Below, piece after piece: positions 28,133 to 37,960 of a stretch of 64,000 nucleotides of DNA. The first letter of the stretch is position 1. Every line of letters begins with the position of its first letter. The notes under the pieces were generated by a model that searched no databases, had not been told where the DNA came from, and saw only the letters and a list, made by a program, of their open reading frames with translations. The position numbers and the translations under genes were made by a program. Location of the stretch: contig NZ_CP064908.1 in the NCBI RefSeq assembly GCF_015841355.1, positions 2,914,001-2,978,000 on the forward strand, written 5' to 3'. The stretch comes from Synechococcus sp. CBW1107 (GTDB lineage: Bacteria > Cyanobacteriota > Cyanobacteriia > PCC-6307 > Cyanobiaceae).

Positions 28133-28672
28133 TCAGACCTTGAGGATGTCGGCTTCCTTCTCCGCGAGGCTTTTCTCAAGCTCGGCGATGTAGCGGTCGG
28201 TGAGCTTCTGCACCTTCTCCTGCTCATCCCGGCTCTGATCTTCGGAGAGCTCCCCGTCCTTTTCCTGCTTCTTGACTTTGTCGATTGCGTCGCGGCGGAT
28301 GTTGCGCAGCGCCACCTTGCCGTCTTCGGCGTAGCGGGCGGCGAGTTTGCAGAACTCCTTGCGTCGCTCGGCCGTCAGCGGGGGGATGTTGATGCGGATC
28401 AGGCGGCCGTCGTTGTTGGGGGTGAGTCCCAGATCACTCATGGCAATGGCCTTCTCGATCGAGGCCATCGCTGCGCTGTCGAAGGGCTGGATCTGGATCG
28501 TCTGGGAGTCGGGGGTGGAGAGGCTGGCCACCGAGCGCAGGGGGGTTTCGGTTCCGTAGTACTCGATCGTGATCTTGTCGAGAAGGGAAGGATTGGCCCG
28601 GCCGGTGCGGATGGTGTTGAAGGTGCGCTGGGTGGCTTCCAGCGACTTGCGCATGCTGGCGTCGAGATCCAT
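28133..28672 (-). CDS. frr: Ribosome recycling factor
   Basis: RRF, with EF-G, splits post-termination ribosomes. The 179-residue product shows the family's features: [59 protein letters not shown], and the Lys/Asp-rich C-terminal helix ([21 protein letters not shown]). The frame stays open upstream into pyrH, but the ATG at 28672 ([15 protein letters not shown]) is the family start. It follows pyrH by 25 bp, the usual bacterial gene order. Confidence 0.97.
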   Translation of the reverse strand: MDLDASMRKSLEATQRTFNTIRTGRANPSLLDKITIEYYGTETPLRSVASLSTPDSQTIQIQPFDSAAMASIEKAIAMSDLGLTPNNDGRLIRINIPPLTAERRKEFCKLAARYAEDGKVALRNIRRDAIDKVKKQEKDGELSEDQSRDEQEKVQKLTDRYIAELEKSLAEKEADILKV

Positions 28673-28697
28673 GGGCGGTGGGGGGAAGGGTCCGGGG

Positions 28698-29411
28698 TCA
28701 GCCGGCAGGAACGATGCGGGTGCCGATCGGCTCACCGGCGATGGCGCGGCCGATGTTGCCGGGCCCGAACAGGTCGAAGACCACGATCGGGATGGCGTTG
28801 TCCTTGCAGAGGGCGATGGCGGTGCTGTCCATGACGGCCAGCTCGCCGCTGAGCACGTCCTGGAAGGTGAGCTGGTCGTAGCGGATGGCGTCGGTGTGGC
28901 GGGCCGGGTCCTTGTCATACACCCCGTCCACCTTGGTGGCCTTGAGCACGACGTCGGCGTTGATTTCAGCGGCCCGCAACGCGGCGGTGGTGTCGGTGGT
29001 GAAGAAGGGGTTGCCGCAGCCGGCGCCGAACACCACCACCCGTCCCTTCTCGAGATGACGAATGGCCCGGCGACGGATGTAGGGCTCGGCGATCTCCTGC
29101 ATGGCGATGGCGGTCTGTACCCGTGTGGGCACCCCCACCCGCTCCAGCGCGTCCTGGAGCGTGATGGCGTTCATCACGGTGGCCAGCATCCCCACGTAGT
29201 CGGCGGTGGCCCGGTCCATGCCGGCGGAGGACCCCTTGAGACCGCGGAAGATATTGCCTCCGCCCACCACGATGGCCAGTTCCTTGCCGTTGTTGACCAC
29301 CTCCGACACATCCGCCGCGATGGCCTGGACAATGGCGGGATCGATGCCGTAGCCCTGCTCTCCCATCAGCGCCTCACCGCTGAGTTTGAGCAGAACACGC
29401 TGGTAAGCCAT
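28698..29411 (-). CDS. pyrH: Uridylate kinase (UMP kinase)
   Basis: Phosphorylates UMP to UDP. The 237-residue product shows the amino-acid-kinase fold typical of Pyr[35 protein letters not shown]-like motif ([13 protein letters not shown]), and [13 protein letters not shown]. The ATG at 29411 (MAYQRVLL) is chosen over an upstream one at 29435. The gene leads frr, and is the fourth pyrimidine-related gene in the window with the dihydroorotase-like gene, pyrC and pyrF-pyrE. Confidence 0.97.
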   Translation of the reverse strand: MAYQRVLLKLSGEALMGEQGYGIDPAIVQAIAADVSEVVNNGKELAIVVGGGNIFRGLKGSSAGMDRATADYVGMLATVMNAITLQDALERVGVPTRVQTAIAMQEIAEPYIRRRAIRHLEKGRVVVFGAGCGNPFFTTDTTAALRAAEINADVVLKATKVDGVYDKDPARHTDAIRYDQLTFQDVLSGELAVMDSTAIALCKDNAIPIVVFDLFGPGNIGRAIAGEPIGTRIVPAG

Positions 29412-29491
29412 CGGAATTCCGCGCACGGCGAACACAGTCGGCGGCAGAGTAGCAAGCGCTCCAGCAGATGCAGACGTGCCGACCGCGAGGG

Positions 29492-30169
29492 TCAGAACTC
29501 GATGCCGGCCTGGGCTTTCACCCCCTGTTCGCGGAAGGGATGGCGCACCAGCTTCATCTCGGTCACGAGATCGGCGCGATCGATCAGGCCCTGGGGAGCT
29601 CCCCGGCCCGTGAGGGCCACGTGGCTGAGCTCCGGCCGGCGATCGAGACCCTCAAGCACCTGATCCAGCTCGAGATACCCCAGCTTGAGGGCCACATTGA
29701 CCTCATCGAGCACCACCAGCTTGCGGGCGGGATCGGCGAGATAGGCCAGAGAGCGCTGCCAGGCCTCCTGCACCAGCTGCCGGTCCCGCTCCCGGTCCTG
29801 GGTCTCCCAGGTGAAGCCCTCGCCGAGGGCATGCCAGGCCAGGTCGTCACCGAAGAGCTGCAGGGCCCGGGCCTCACCCGGCTGCCAGCCGCCCTTGATG
29901 AACTGCACCACCGCCACACCCTCGCCATGGCCCAGGGTGCGCAGCACCAGTCCCAGGGCGGCCGTGGTCTTGCCCTTGCCATCTCCCGTGAACACCAGCA
30001 CCAGCCCCTTTTCAAGGCTGCGTTCCCCCACCCGCTGCTGCTGCACCTCCCGCCGCCGCTGCATGCGGCGGCGGTAAGCCTCGACATCGCGCTCGGGGGC
30101 GAGATCCCCGCCAGGCCCCAGCTCAGCCGCCACCTGATCGAGCGGGTCGGTCGCTGGAGAGTCGGACAT
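29492..30169 (-). CDS. cobO: Cob(I)yrinic acid a,c-diamide adenosyltransferase
   Basis: CobO/BtuR transfers the 5'-deoxyadenosyl group from ATP to the cobalt of cobalamin precursors. The 225-residue product shows the P-loop [40 protein letters not shown] and the [21 protein letters not shown] segment. The ATG at 30169 (MSDSPATDP) is chosen over a TTG at 30187. With cobK at 7.6 kb this is the second cobalamin gene in the window. It lies 47 bp after the recombinase gene on the same strand. Confidence 0.94.
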   Translation of the reverse strand: MSDSPATDPLDQVAAELGPGGDLAPERDVEAYRRRMQRRREVQQQRVGERSLEKGLVLVFTGDGKGKTTAALGLVLRTLGHGEGVAVVQFIKGGWQPGEARALQLFGDDLAWHALGEGFTWETQDRERDRQLVQEAWQRSLAYLADPARKLVVLDEVNVALKLGYLELDQVLEGLDRRPELSHVALTGRGAPQGLIDRADLVTEMKLVRHPFREQGVKAQAGIEF

Positions 30170-30216
30170 GGACGCTGACTTCGGCAACCGCTGGGCACTC
30201 TGGCGCGCTGGTGGCC

Positions 30217-31221
30217 TCAGAGGGTCGGCCGCTGGCGGGCCAGGGCCGCATCGACGGCCTGCTGCTGATCCCGGCGGGTGATCCAGTGGTGGTAGGTGCG
30301 GGTGTGGATCGCCACCGAGTGGCCCATCATCCGCGCGGCCACCGTGTCGGGCAGGCCGATGTGGATCGTGCGCACGGCCCAGGCGTGGCGCAGGTCGTAG
30401 GGGGTGCAGGGCAGCTCGTAACGGCGGAACTGCTCGGACACCCGGCGGCCCACCTGCTGCAGGGTGGTGCGCCGGAGGTCGGTGCAGACAGCGGGGAGGC
30501 GGTCGCCGCCCTCGCCCAGAGGGGCCAGATCGAACCGGTCCACCCAGTCGGGCTGGAAGGGCCAGACCTGGTGCTCCCCGGTCTTGGTGGTGGGCAGCAC
30601 CCGGATCACCCGGTCACCTCCTGGGGCCAGGGCGGAGAGATCCGCGAAGAACACCTCATGGTTGCGCAGGCCGTAGGTGGCCATCAGGCCATACACCAGG
30701 CGCCAACGGGGGTTGGGAATGCGCTCCACCCACTCCAGCAGCTGGGCATCGCTGGGCAGCCGTCGGTACTGGGCCTGGTGCAGGCCATAGCCGGCGGCCC
30801 GCTCACGCCAGTCGGCGGGAAGGGGCAGCTCCAGCTGCCGGGCCAGCGACGCCAGGGCGGTACCGCACTGCTGACGGCTGCGGCTGGCGGGGGGATAGGC
30901 CTCCAGGACCTGGACCAGCAGCTCGCTGACCAGGGGCTCCCCCTGCTCCAGGCGGGCGCGCAGCCGGCGCAGGTACGGCTGATAGGCGGCGCTCCAGGTG
31001 GTGCGGCTGCCGGCGGGATTGCGACGCCGGCGCGGATCGCTGAAGAAGGCCTTCTCGAAATCCTCGAGCCTTTCCAGCGCCGAAGCCGCTGCGCTGGGTC
31101 GGCCCCAGTCGCCCCAGTCGAACCGTTGCTGGCGCAGGGCCTGGCTCACCCGTTTCAGGTCCCGCCGGGCCTGGTTGAGACCACTGGGGCTGGCCTCCAG
31201 GCCCAGGCTCAGGCGCTGCAC
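30217..31221 (-). CDS. Tyrosine recombinase / phage-integrase-family protein
   Basis: A 334-residue (or longer) tyrosine recombinase. Visible catalytic-core residues: Arg I in MATYGLRNHEVF, Lys in the beta-turn TTKTGEHQ, Arg II in YDLRHAWAVR (the HxxR motif has Tyr for His), the later His in ARMMGHS, and the nucleophile Tyr in HTRTYHHWI. No phage genes or att-like repeats are nearby, so it looks like an orphan chromosomal gene. The first usual start is the GTG at 31221, but sensible protein sequence continues in frame upstream to about 31419 with no ATG, GTG or TTG. The annotated 5' end is therefore probably too short. Confidence 0.8.
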   Translation of the reverse strand: MQRLSLGLEASPSGLNQARRDLKRVSQALRQQRFDWGDWGRPSAAASALERLEDFEKAFFSDPRRRRNPAGSRTTWSAAYQPYLRRLRARLEQGEPLVSELLVQVLEAYPPASRSRQQCGTALASLARQLELPLPADWRERAAGYGLHQAQYRRLPSDAQLLEWVERIPNPRWRLVYGLMATYGLRNHEVFFADLSALAPGGDRVIRVLPTTKTGEHQVWPFQPDWVDRFDLAPLGEGGDRLPAVCTDLRRTTLQQVGRRVSEQFRRYELPCTPYDLRHAWAVRTIHIGLPDTVAARMMGHSVAIHTRTYHHWITRRDQQQAVDAALARQRPTL

Positions 31222-31419
31222 CCTCGGGGGGCCTCCCCGTGGGCAGGGCAGGGGCCCGCGCAGGGCCAGCCGCCCTCCCCGCCGCTCCAGCCGCAGGGCC
31301 AGGCCGCTGGCCGCCAGACGGGCATTCTCCTGGCTCAGTGCCGCATCGATCGCGGCAAGGGACGCGCTCAGGGCAACGGTCAGATCAGGGTGCGGCGATG
31401 GGCGCGCCGAGGATATCGA
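31222..31419 (-). other. In-frame upstream extension of the tyrosine recombinase
   Basis: In the frame of the recombinase gene, 198 bp remain open up to a TGA at 31420-31422. The translation (for example LAAIDAALSQENARLAASG, then LALRLERRGGRLALRGPLP) reads like genuine protein with helical then beta character, and joins smoothly to VQRLSLGLEA. No ATG, GTG or TTG occurs in it. Use of CTG (31383), ATA or ATC, or a decayed start, is possible. Confidence 0.5.
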
Positions 31420-31489
31420 TCAGTGCTCGCCACCGCCAGCGGGCTCCAGCAGGGTTACGCTCTGAGCCATTCGATGGACCACTTCAGGT

Positions 31490-32665
31490 ATGGCCAGGGT
31501 CGGCGTCTTGCTGCTGAACCTCGGCGGGCCTGAGCGCATCGAAGATGTCGGCCCCTTTCTGTACAACCTGTTCTCGGATCCGGAGATCATCCGGCTGCCC
31601 ACACCTCTGCTGCAGAAGCCCCTGGCCTGGCTGATCAGCACCCTGCGCAGCAGCAAGTCCAAGGAGGCGTACCGAGCCATCGGCGGCGGCTCCCCCCTGC
31701 GGCGCATCACCGAGCAGCAGGCCCGCGAGCTCCAGAGTGAGCTGCGCCAGCGCGGGGTCCAGGCCACCACCTACGTGGCGATGCGCTACTGGCATCCGTT
31801 CACGGAATCGGCTGTGGGCGACATCAAGGCCGATTCGGTGGATGAAGTGGTGGTGCTTCCGCTCTATCCCCATTTCTCCATCAGCACCAGCGGCTCGAGC
31901 TTTCGCGAACTCCAGCGCCTGCGCCAGGCCGATCCCGCCTTCAGCAAGCTGCCGATTCGCTGCATCCGCAGCTGGTACGACCATCCCGGCTACGTGCTGG
32001 CGATGGCCGAACTCATCGCCGCTGGCGTGCGCAGCTGCCACGATCCCGCCACAGCCCACGTGTTCTTCAGCGCCCACGGCGTGCCCAGGAGCTACGTGGA
32101 GGAAGCCGGTGATCCCTATCAGCAGGAGATCGAAGCCTGCTCCAGGCTGGTGATGGCCAAGCTGGACGAGCTGCTCGGCCATCCCAATCCCTCCACCCTG
32201 GCCTATCAGAGCCGGGTGGGTCCGGTGGAATGGCTCAAGCCCTACACCGACGAAGCCCTCGTGCGGCTTGGGGAGGAAGGAGTCAAGGAGTTGGTGGTGG
32301 TGCCGATCAGCTTCGTGAGCGAACACATCGAGACCCTCGAGGAAATCGACATCGAATACCGGGAGATCGCCACGGAAGCCGGGATCAGCAACTTCGTGCG
32401 TGTGCCCGCTCTCGACACCTATCCCACCTTCATCAAGGGTCTGGCTGATCTGGTGCAACTGGCCCAGGCCGGCCCGGAAGTGAACCTGGATCAGGCCGCC
32501 TCCCTGCCCACCCAGGTGAAGCTCTACCCCCAGGACAAATGGGCCTGGGGGTGGAACAACAGCTCCGAGGTCTGGAACGGACGCCTGGCCATGCTCGGCT
32601 TCTCGGCTTTTCTGCTGGAGCTGCTGAGTGGTCGGGGTCCGCTCCATGCCATCGGCCTCCTCTAG
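31490..32665 (+). CDS. hemH: Ferrochelatase with C-terminal chlorophyll-binding segment
   Basis: Inserts iron into protoporphyrin IX to make haem. The 391-residue product has the ferrochelatase core ([15 protein letters not shown], the [10 protein letters not shown] segment with FFSAHGVP, and the late [16 protein letters not shown]). A Pro/Lys linker leads to a C-terminal helix [19 protein letters not shown], which is the CAB/high-light-inducible-protein motif typical of cyanobacterial and plant ferrochelatase. That segment ties the enzyme to thylakoids and chlorophyll. It is preceded by about 70 bp of spacer from the recombinase frame. ATG start. Confidence 0.97.
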   Translation: MARVGVLLLNLGGPERIEDVGPFLYNLFSDPEIIRLPTPLLQKPLAWLISTLRSSKSKEAYRAIGGGSPLRRITEQQARELQSELRQRGVQATTYVAMRYWHPFTESAVGDIKADSVDEVVVLPLYPHFSISTSGSSFRELQRLRQADPAFSKLPIRCIRSWYDHPGYVLAMAELIAAGVRSCHDPATAHVFFSAHGVPRSYVEEAGDPYQQEIEACSRLVMAKLDELLGHPNPSTLAYQSRVGPVEWLKPYTDEALVRLGEEGVKELVVVPISFVSEHIETLEEIDIEYREIATEAGISNFVRVPALDTYPTFIKGLADLVQLAQAGPEVNLDQAASLPTQVKLYPQDKWAWGWNNSSEVWNGRLAMLGFSAFLLELLSGRGPLHAIGLL

Positions 32666-33242
32666 ACCTCGCGGACTCCTGGCCGGCCTGGTGGGTCTGC
32701 AGCTCGGCCTGGCCGCTGACCTGGGTCTGTTTCCCCAGCCGGCCCGATCGGATCTGCGCTGGGCGCGGGGAGTGTTCCCCATCGTCCACTTCGCTGGCTA
32801 CACCAGTCATTTCGGACGCCGCACCGGTCCGGGCGGCGGCCGGGAGATGCATTCCGGCCTCGACATCGCCGCACCGCTCGGTACGCCGATCCGCAACTGG
32901 TGGGGCGGCACCGTGGCCGACGTCTTCCATGACAGCGGCTGCGGTGTGGGGGTGGTGATCCGCTCTGGCGAGTACGAGCACATGTACTGCCACCTCGGCG
33001 GAACGGTCCTTGGCGACACCTACGCCAGTGGCCCGGTGCTGCTGCGCCGGGGCCAGCAGGTGCGGGCCAGCCAGCTGATCGCCCATGTGGGGATGAGCGG
33101 ACGCACCACGGGCCCCCACCTCCACTGGGGAATCCGCTACCGGGGGACCTGGCTCGATCCGGGGCTGATTCTCCGGGCGATGGTGCGTGGCCGGCGGTTG
33201 CAGCCACAGTCCCCGCAACAGTTCTCCCAAGGTCGGAAGTGA
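32646..33242 (+). CDS. M23-family (LytM-like) peptidase, secreted
   Basis: A 198-residue protein with an N-terminal hydrophobic signal-like region ([19 protein letters not shown]) and an M23 domain: [14 protein letters not shown] (first zinc His/Asp), [19 protein letters not shown], and [13 protein letters not shown] (last His motif). Such enzymes cleave peptidoglycan cross-bridges or act as activators of amidases. It overlaps the end of hemH by 20 bp, and the ATG at 32646 is used; the frame is open to 32628. Confidence 0.88.
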   Translation: MPSASSRPRGLLAGLVGLQLGLAADLGLFPQPARSDLRWARGVFPIVHFAGYTSHFGRRTGPGGGREMHSGLDIAAPLGTPIRNWWGGTVADVFHDSGCGVGVVIRSGEYEHMYCHLGGTVLGDTYASGPVLLRRGQQVRASQLIAHVGMSGRTTGPHLHWGIRYRGTWLDPGLILRAMVRGRRLQPQSPQQFSQGRK

Positions 33243-33270
33243 GCTCCTACGCTGATGGTCTTCGTTACGT

Positions 33271-35211
33271 GTGTTGCCCGCCACCGTGACCGTGACCACC
33301 TTGACCTCGACAACGACCTCGACAACCGTCAGCCCCGCAGCCCACTCGGCAGGGCCCGTTACCGGCGATGACGTCCGGGCTCCCGCTGAGGCTGCTGCCC
33401 CTGTCGTTCCTGGACGTCTGAGCGGTGCTGACGCCCTGATGGATGCCCTCCATCGTCACGGCGTCACCGATGTGTTCGGCTACCCCGGCGGTGCGATCCT
33501 GCCCATCTACGACGCTCTGCACAAGGCTGAGAGCCGTGGCTGGCTGAAGCATGTGCTGGTCCGGCACGAACAGGGGGGCACCCACGCAGCTGACGCCTAT
33601 GCCAGGGCCACCGGACGGGTCGGCGTCTGCTTCGGCACCTCCGGACCCGGCGCCACCAACCTGGTCACCGGCATCGCCACGGCCCAGATGGACTCCGTGC
33701 CGATGGTGGTGATCACCGGCCAGGTGCCCCGGGCCGCCATCGGCACGGACGCCTTCCAGGAAACCGACATCTTCGGCATCACCCTGCCGATCGTGAAGCA
33801 CTCCTGGGTGGTGCGCGATCCCGCTGACATCGGCCGGATCGTGGCCGAGGCCTTTCTCATCGCCTCCACGGGCCGCCCCGGTCCGGTCCTGATCGATGTC
33901 CCCAAGGATGTGGGGCTCGAAGAGTTCGACTACACCCCCGTGGAACCGGGCAGGGCCATTCCCGCGGGCTATCAGCTGCCCGCTGGCCCCGCCCCTGAGC
34001 GGATCGCCCAGGGGATCGAGCTGATCCGCCAGGCCCGCCGCCCGCTGCTGTACGTGGGTGGCGGCGCCATCAGCTCCGGCGCCCACACCTCCCTGATCGC
34101 CCTGGCCGAGCGCTTCCAGCTGCCGGTCACCACCACCCTGATGGGCAAGGGTGCCTTCGATGAGCGCCATCCGCTGGCCGTGGGCATGCTGGGGATGCAC
34201 GGCACCGCTTACGCGAACTTCGCCGTCACCGAATGCGATCTGCTGATCGCCGCCGGTGCCCGCTTCGACGACCGGGTCACCGGGCGGCTCGACAGCTTCG
34301 CCCCCCGCGCCCAGGTGATCCACATCGACATCGATGCGGCTGAGGTGGGCAAGAACCGACTGCCTGAGGTGCCGATCGTCTCCGATGTGCGCCTGGCCCT
34401 GGAGGCCCTGCTGGAGGCCTCGGTCGGGGAGAGCGACAACGGCCGCACCGTTCCCTGGCTGGAGCGCATCAGCCGCTGGAAGCGTCATTACCCGCTGGTG
34501 ATCCCCACTCCGGAGGGGGCCATCGCCCCCCAGGAGGTGGTCCTGGCCCTGCGCGACCTGGCTCCCGACGCCTTCGTCACCACCGATGTGGGACAGCATC
34601 AGATGTGGGCCGCCCAGTACCTGAACAACCCCCCACGTCACTGGATCAGCAGCAGCGGCCTGGGCACCATGGGCTTCGGATTACCGGCAGCCATGGGCGT
34701 CCAGGTGGCCTTTCCTGACGACCAGGTGATCTGTGTGGCCGGCGACGCCAGCATCCTGATGAACATCCAGGAACTGGGCACCCTCTCCCAGTACGACCTG
34801 CCCGTGAAAGTGGTCATCCTCAACAACGGCTGGCAGGGGATGGTGAGGCAATGGCAGGAGAGTTTCTACGGCGAGCGTTACTCCGCCTCGGAGATGACCC
34901 GTGGCATGCCTGATTTTCCACGGCTGGCCGAAGCCTTCGGCGTGAAGGGTGTGGGAATCAGCGAGCGGTCCAGCTTCCGCGAGCAGCTGGCAGAGGCCCT
35001 GGCCCATCCAGGACCCGCTCTGATCGATGTGCGTGTGCGCCGCAACGAGAACTGCTATCCGATGGTTCCTCCAGGTGCCAGCAACGCTCAGATGGTGGGT
35101 CTTCCCAGCCATCCGGAGCTGGCGATCGACACCACCCGCCAGTGCGGCTCGTGCGGCTTCAGCACCGAAAGCGCCCATCTCTTCTGTCCCAGCTGCGGCG
35201 CCAAGCTCTGA
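33271..35211 (+). CDS. ilvB: Acetolactate synthase large subunit with C-terminal zinc ribbon
   Basis: AHAS condenses pyruvate for valine, leucine and isoleucine synthesis. The 646-residue product has a Thr-rich N-terminal leader, then [23 protein letters not shown], the FAD-binding middle domain, and the TPP-binding [15 protein letters not shown] with downstream LNNGW. Unusually, it ends with a four-Cys zinc ribbon, RQCGSCG and FCPSCGAKL (Cys625, 628, 639, 642), 35 residues beyond the conserved YPMVPPG. The GTG start is used; a TTG follows immediately. The 3' end overlaps the next gene's longest frame. Confidence 0.95.
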   Translation: MLPATVTVTTLTSTTTSTTVSPAAHSAGPVTGDDVRAPAEAAAPVVPGRLSGADALMDALHRHGVTDVFGYPGGAILPIYDALHKAESRGWLKHVLVRHEQGGTHAADAYARATGRVGVCFGTSGPGATNLVTGIATAQMDSVPMVVITGQVPRAAIGTDAFQETDIFGITLPIVKHSWVVRDPADIGRIVAEAFLIASTGRPGPVLIDVPKDVGLEEFDYTPVEPGRAIPAGYQLPAGPAPERIAQGIELIRQARRPLLYVGGGAISSGAHTSLIALAERFQLPVTTTLMGKGAFDERHPLAVGMLGMHGTAYANFAVTECDLLIAAGARFDDRVTGRLDSFAPRAQVIHIDIDAAEVGKNRLPEVPIVSDVRLALEALLEASVGESDNGRTVPWLERISRWKRHYPLVIPTPEGAIAPQEVVLALRDLAPDAFVTTDVGQHQMWAAQYLNNPPRHWISSSGLGTMGFGLPAAMGVQVAFPDDQVICVAGDASILMNIQELGTLSQYDLPVKVVILNNGWQGMVRQWQESFYGERYSASEMTRGMPDFPRLAEAFGVKGVGISERSSFREQLAEALAHPGPALIDVRVRRNENCYPMVPPGASNAQMVGLPSHPELAIDTTRQCGSCGFSTESAHLFCPSCGAKL

Positions 35212-35621
35212 GCCCCCTTCCTCTGCTTCTGTCCCTGATCCTGGCGGTGGCCCTGCTGCTCGATCCCTTCCTCGCCCTGCCCGCTGGCGCCGCGGAGGTG
35301 CTGCAGGTGCGGACGGGCGTGCTGCTCCAGGTGGGAGATCAGAACCGCAGCTATCCCGTCCAGCTGGGCTGCATCAGCGTGACCCCTGAGCATTCAGGAG
35401 ACGCGGAAGACTGGCTGCGCCAGCACTTGCCACGCCGCACACGGGTGAATCTGCGTCCCCTGGGTTCCGCTGATGGGGTTCTGCTCGCCCGTGTCCAGGT
35501 GCTGAAGGGGGGTGATGACCTGGGATCAGGCCTGATCAGCGCTGGCCTGGCCGAGTCCTTGCCGTCACTGATCCGCCCCCAGGGTTGTCCGTCCGAGGAG
35601 GGCGACACCGAGGACTCATGA
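35142..35621 (+). CDS. Secreted thermonuclease-fold-like small protein
   Basis: A protein of up to 159 residues with a basic N-region, a hydrophobic core ([19 protein letters not shown]) and an AGA cleavage site, so probably exported. The mature part ([52 protein letters not shown]) has the outline of a staphylococcal-nuclease-like (SNase) beta-barrel, but it is short and I see no clear catalytic Arg/Glu set. The longest start (GTG 35142) overlaps the zinc ribbon of ilvB by 70 bp; a later GTG at 35247 would remove most of the signal peptide. The stop overlaps the next start. Confidence 0.6.
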   Translation: MRLVRLQHRKRPSLLSQLRRQALSPLPLLLSLILAVALLLDPFLALPAGAAEVLQVRTGVLLQVGDQNRSYPVQLGCISVTPEHSGDAEDWLRQHLPRRTRVNLRPLGSADGVLLARVQVLKGGDDLGSGLISAGLAESLPSLIRPQGCPSEEGDTEDS

Positions 35622-35836
35622 GCCTGAACCGCACCGCCAAGGGAATCGTGCTGGTGCCGACCCTGTTGCTTGGGGGTGCCTTCCTCAGCGCCGCACTCTG
35701 GACTGATGACGGCCTGCAGACCAATCGCCCCCTGGCGCTGGGCATCGCTGCTGTGCTCCTTGCAGGAGGGCTTCTGACCCAGCTGCTGCCGGAGGGGAAG
35801 CCCGAGGCCGAACCGGAGGACAGCTCGCCTCGCTAG
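35618..35836 (+). CDS. Small two-span membrane protein
   Basis: A 72-residue product starting [22 protein letters not shown], with a second hydrophobic span (LALGIAAVLLAGGLL) and a Glu/Pro-rich C-terminal tail. The ATG overlaps the preceding stop (ATGA). No family recognised. It is probably cotranscribed with the secreted protein before it. Confidence 0.6.
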   Translation: MSLNRTAKGIVLVPTLLLGGAFLSAALWTDDGLQTNRPLALGIAAVLLAGGLLTQLLPEGKPEAEPEDSSPR

Positions 35837-35871
35837 GGCAGACGTTCAGCCGCCGCCACTCCGGATCGTGT

Positions 35872-36666
35872 TCAGCGGCGTGGGGCCGCCGGTGCGGAAG
35901 AACCGGCCGAGCGGGCCCCCCTGGTTCTGGACTGCTGCTCCACCAACCGGAAGTACTCCGGTGTTGGGTAGAAGGCGTAGGTGTCCTTCGGCTGCTTCAC
36001 GATCTGATCCATCACGGCGCTGAGATCAGCGGCCTGAACGGTGAGTTTGTTGCGGTCGGGAATGCTGGCCATCGCCTTCTGCAACGAGGCGTAGTCGAAG
36101 AAAAAGAGACCACGCTCCCCCTGGGGCGTCTTGACGGTGATCAGCGGCTTGGTGAAAAACACCGGCACGGAGAGGCCCTCCTGGATCGTCTTCTGATCGA
36201 GGCCCTGCTTACCGAGCAGGCTGCGCGCCTGGCTCAGATCGGATGGTGCTGGAATCACCGGTGAGAGCAGTTTGCGGTCCTTCAACGACTTGTTGAGCTC
36301 CTGCACCCGCTCCAGGGCCACGTTCATGGGCATGGGCAGCACCCCGGCCTTGATCGTGGGGTTGGCCTTGACAAAGGCGGCCAGTTCCTGATCGGCCTTG
36401 CCCCGATCAAGGTAGAGAGGGAGCACCAGGGCCTTCTCCCGTTGCAGGGGCAGGGGGATTCCCTTGGCATCGGTCAGCACGAAGACCGGGATGACAGCCA
36501 GTTTCTTCATGGCCTCCTGCTCCGGAATCGCCAGCGCTGACGGAGGCTGCAGCAGGCCCACCAGCCCGGCGCAGCCGGCCAGCAGGGCAATCAGGCGACG
36601 GCGGCGTGAACATCCCGCAGGGGACGCTGGCCGTGGAGCCGGCAGTTGAGCGATGGGGCCCGGCAT
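35872..36666 (-). CDS. Tic22-like protein
   Basis: Tic22 is a periplasmic/lumenal chaperone-like protein shared by cyanobacteria and plastids, where it takes part in protein import; in cyanobacteria it is linked to outer-membrane biogenesis. The 264-residue product has a signal-like N-terminus (RRRRLIALLAGCAGLVGLL, then PPSALA), and the conserved VIPVFVLTDAKGIPL, LSVPVFFTKPLITVKT and ERGLFFFDYASLQKAM. The ATG at 36666 is used; upstream is shadow. It is convergent with the small membrane protein and divergent from the periplasmic-binding-like gene. Confidence 0.85.
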   Translation of the reverse strand: MPGPIAQLPAPRPASPAGCSRRRRLIALLAGCAGLVGLLQPPSALAIPEQEAMKKLAVIPVFVLTDAKGIPLPLQREKALVLPLYLDRGKADQELAAFVKANPTIKAGVLPMPMNVALERVQELNKSLKDRKLLSPVIPAPSDLSQARSLLGKQGLDQKTIQEGLSVPVFFTKPLITVKTPQGERGLFFFDYASLQKAMASIPDRNKLTVQAADLSAVMDQIVKQPKDTYAFYPTPEYFRLVEQQSRTRGARSAGSSAPAAPRR

Positions 36667-36739
36667 GCGTCCCTCGAGCAGAAGACCAAACCTAGGGACG
36701 GAGCTGCACGTAATCTCGCTGGGCTGGACGGTACAGGCC

Positions 36740-37933
36740 ATGACCACTGGCGGACTGGGAAGCGGACCACCTCCCGCCCAGGAGCATGGATCGCGCCTGC
36801 CTCTCTGGAGTGTCGGAGTCGGGCTGGCGGCGGTGCTGCTGGGGGTTCAGAGCCTGGCGGCCAGCACCCCCTTCCCCCAGGAGGTGCTGATGCTGCTTCC
36901 CAGTGAGGGGTTGCTGGCGGGGGTGGGAGATGGTCTGCGCCGCGGCTACGGACTGGCCATGGAGGAAACCAGGGCCTGCGGGCTGCGCCCCCCGGGCCAT
37001 GGCCTGGGCTGGCTTCCCCAGGAACAGGATCCTGAGGCTCTGTTGCTCGGCGTTCCGATGCCGGAGCTGTTGATCGCCCCGCCGGCGGTCAATCTGCTGC
37101 CGTTCGGACGGATCGCCCAGAGCCGGGGAGTGAACGTGCTGCTGCCGTTGCAGCGGGGCTACTCCCTGCGTCGCCTGCCCAGCCAGGTGGGCGCCGACAG
37201 GATCTGGCCGGTGCTGCCGTCACGGAGTCTGGAGGCCGATCGGCTGGCGAAGGGCCTGCTGGAGGACAACAAGGGCAAGGTGATGGTCATCCACGACGGC
37301 GGAGCGGAGCAGGCGGCTCTGGCCGATCGCTTCGTGGAGACGATCGAAGGCAACGGCGGCTGGACCGTGGGTCCCACCAACGATCCCCAGGCGCTCGTGG
37401 AGCCCGATACCAAGGTGATGGATCAGCTGCGCGATGACGTGGGCTGGTACACACCCACCTCCCTGGTGGTGATGACGACCCCGGGGAGCCCCCTGGCCCG
37501 GGCGGTGGCCGAACTCGACCTTCCCGACAACCTCACGCTGGTCTGGCCGTTTCCCGTGCGGGAGCCGTTGCCGCTGGCCCAGCTGGGGGTCGACTCCGTC
37601 AGCCGCGGTCCGGGTTGGGATCGTTTCGAGCTGGCCTTCAAGCAACGCCATGGCTATGCGCCGGGGCTGGTGGAGGCTGCCGGCTTCGACACGGGCCAGC
37701 TGGTGGCCGTCTCCTCTCTTGCCGGACAGACCTCGAGAACCTGGTCGCTCGACTGGCTCGATCCCAAGGCCACACCTCTTGATCTCTGCGATGCCCTCAA
37801 AGCCCGGCGGGCCGGCAAGCCGGTGGCTCTGCGCGGGGCCGCCAGCCGCCTGGACCTCGCACCCGGCACTCCTCCGGCCGGTGAACTGCGGCTGACGCCG
37901 CTGAAGGCAGACCCGGCCGCCATCCGTTCCTAG
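36740..37933 (+). CDS. Periplasmic-binding-fold protein (type 1-like)
   Basis: A 397-residue exported protein. The N-terminus has a hydrophobic segment (LWSVGVGLAAVLLGVQSLAAST) that serves as signal or anchor. The body resembles type-1 periplasmic binding proteins (MLLPSEGLLAGVGDGLRRGYGLAMEE, RLAKGLLEDNKGKVMVIHDGG, LTLVWPFPVRE, VEAAGFDTGQLVAVSSLAG). No cognate ABC transporter genes are adjacent. In cyanobacteria such stand-alone proteins are common; a ligand cannot be assigned. ATG start, chosen over an upstream shadow. Confidence 0.7.
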   Translation: MTTGGLGSGPPPAQEHGSRLPLWSVGVGLAAVLLGVQSLAASTPFPQEVLMLLPSEGLLAGVGDGLRRGYGLAMEETRACGLRPPGHGLGWLPQEQDPEALLLGVPMPELLIAPPAVNLLPFGRIAQSRGVNVLLPLQRGYSLRRLPSQVGADRIWPVLPSRSLEADRLAKGLLEDNKGKVMVIHDGGAEQAALADRFVETIEGNGGWTVGPTNDPQALVEPDTKVMDQLRDDVGWYTPTSLVVMTTPGSPLARAVAELDLPDNLTLVWPFPVREPLPLAQLGVDSVSRGPGWDRFELAFKQRHGYAPGLVEAAGFDTGQLVAVSSLAGQTSRTWSLDWLDPKATPLDLCDALKARRAGKPVALRGAASRLDLAPGTPPAGELRLTPLKADPAAIRS

Positions 37934-37960
37934 CCTGGGCCTCTGCCCGAGTCGATCGCC

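Noticed and set aside
30217-31221. The recombinase as evidence of a prophage or genomic island
   Set aside because: There is no tRNA, att-like direct repeat, phage gene or composition break nearby; neighbours are core genes.
30211-31533. A 440-codon plus-strand frame opposite the recombinase, reaching into hemH
   Set aside because: Gly/Gln-rich shadow; the recombinase frame on the minus strand has catalytic residues.
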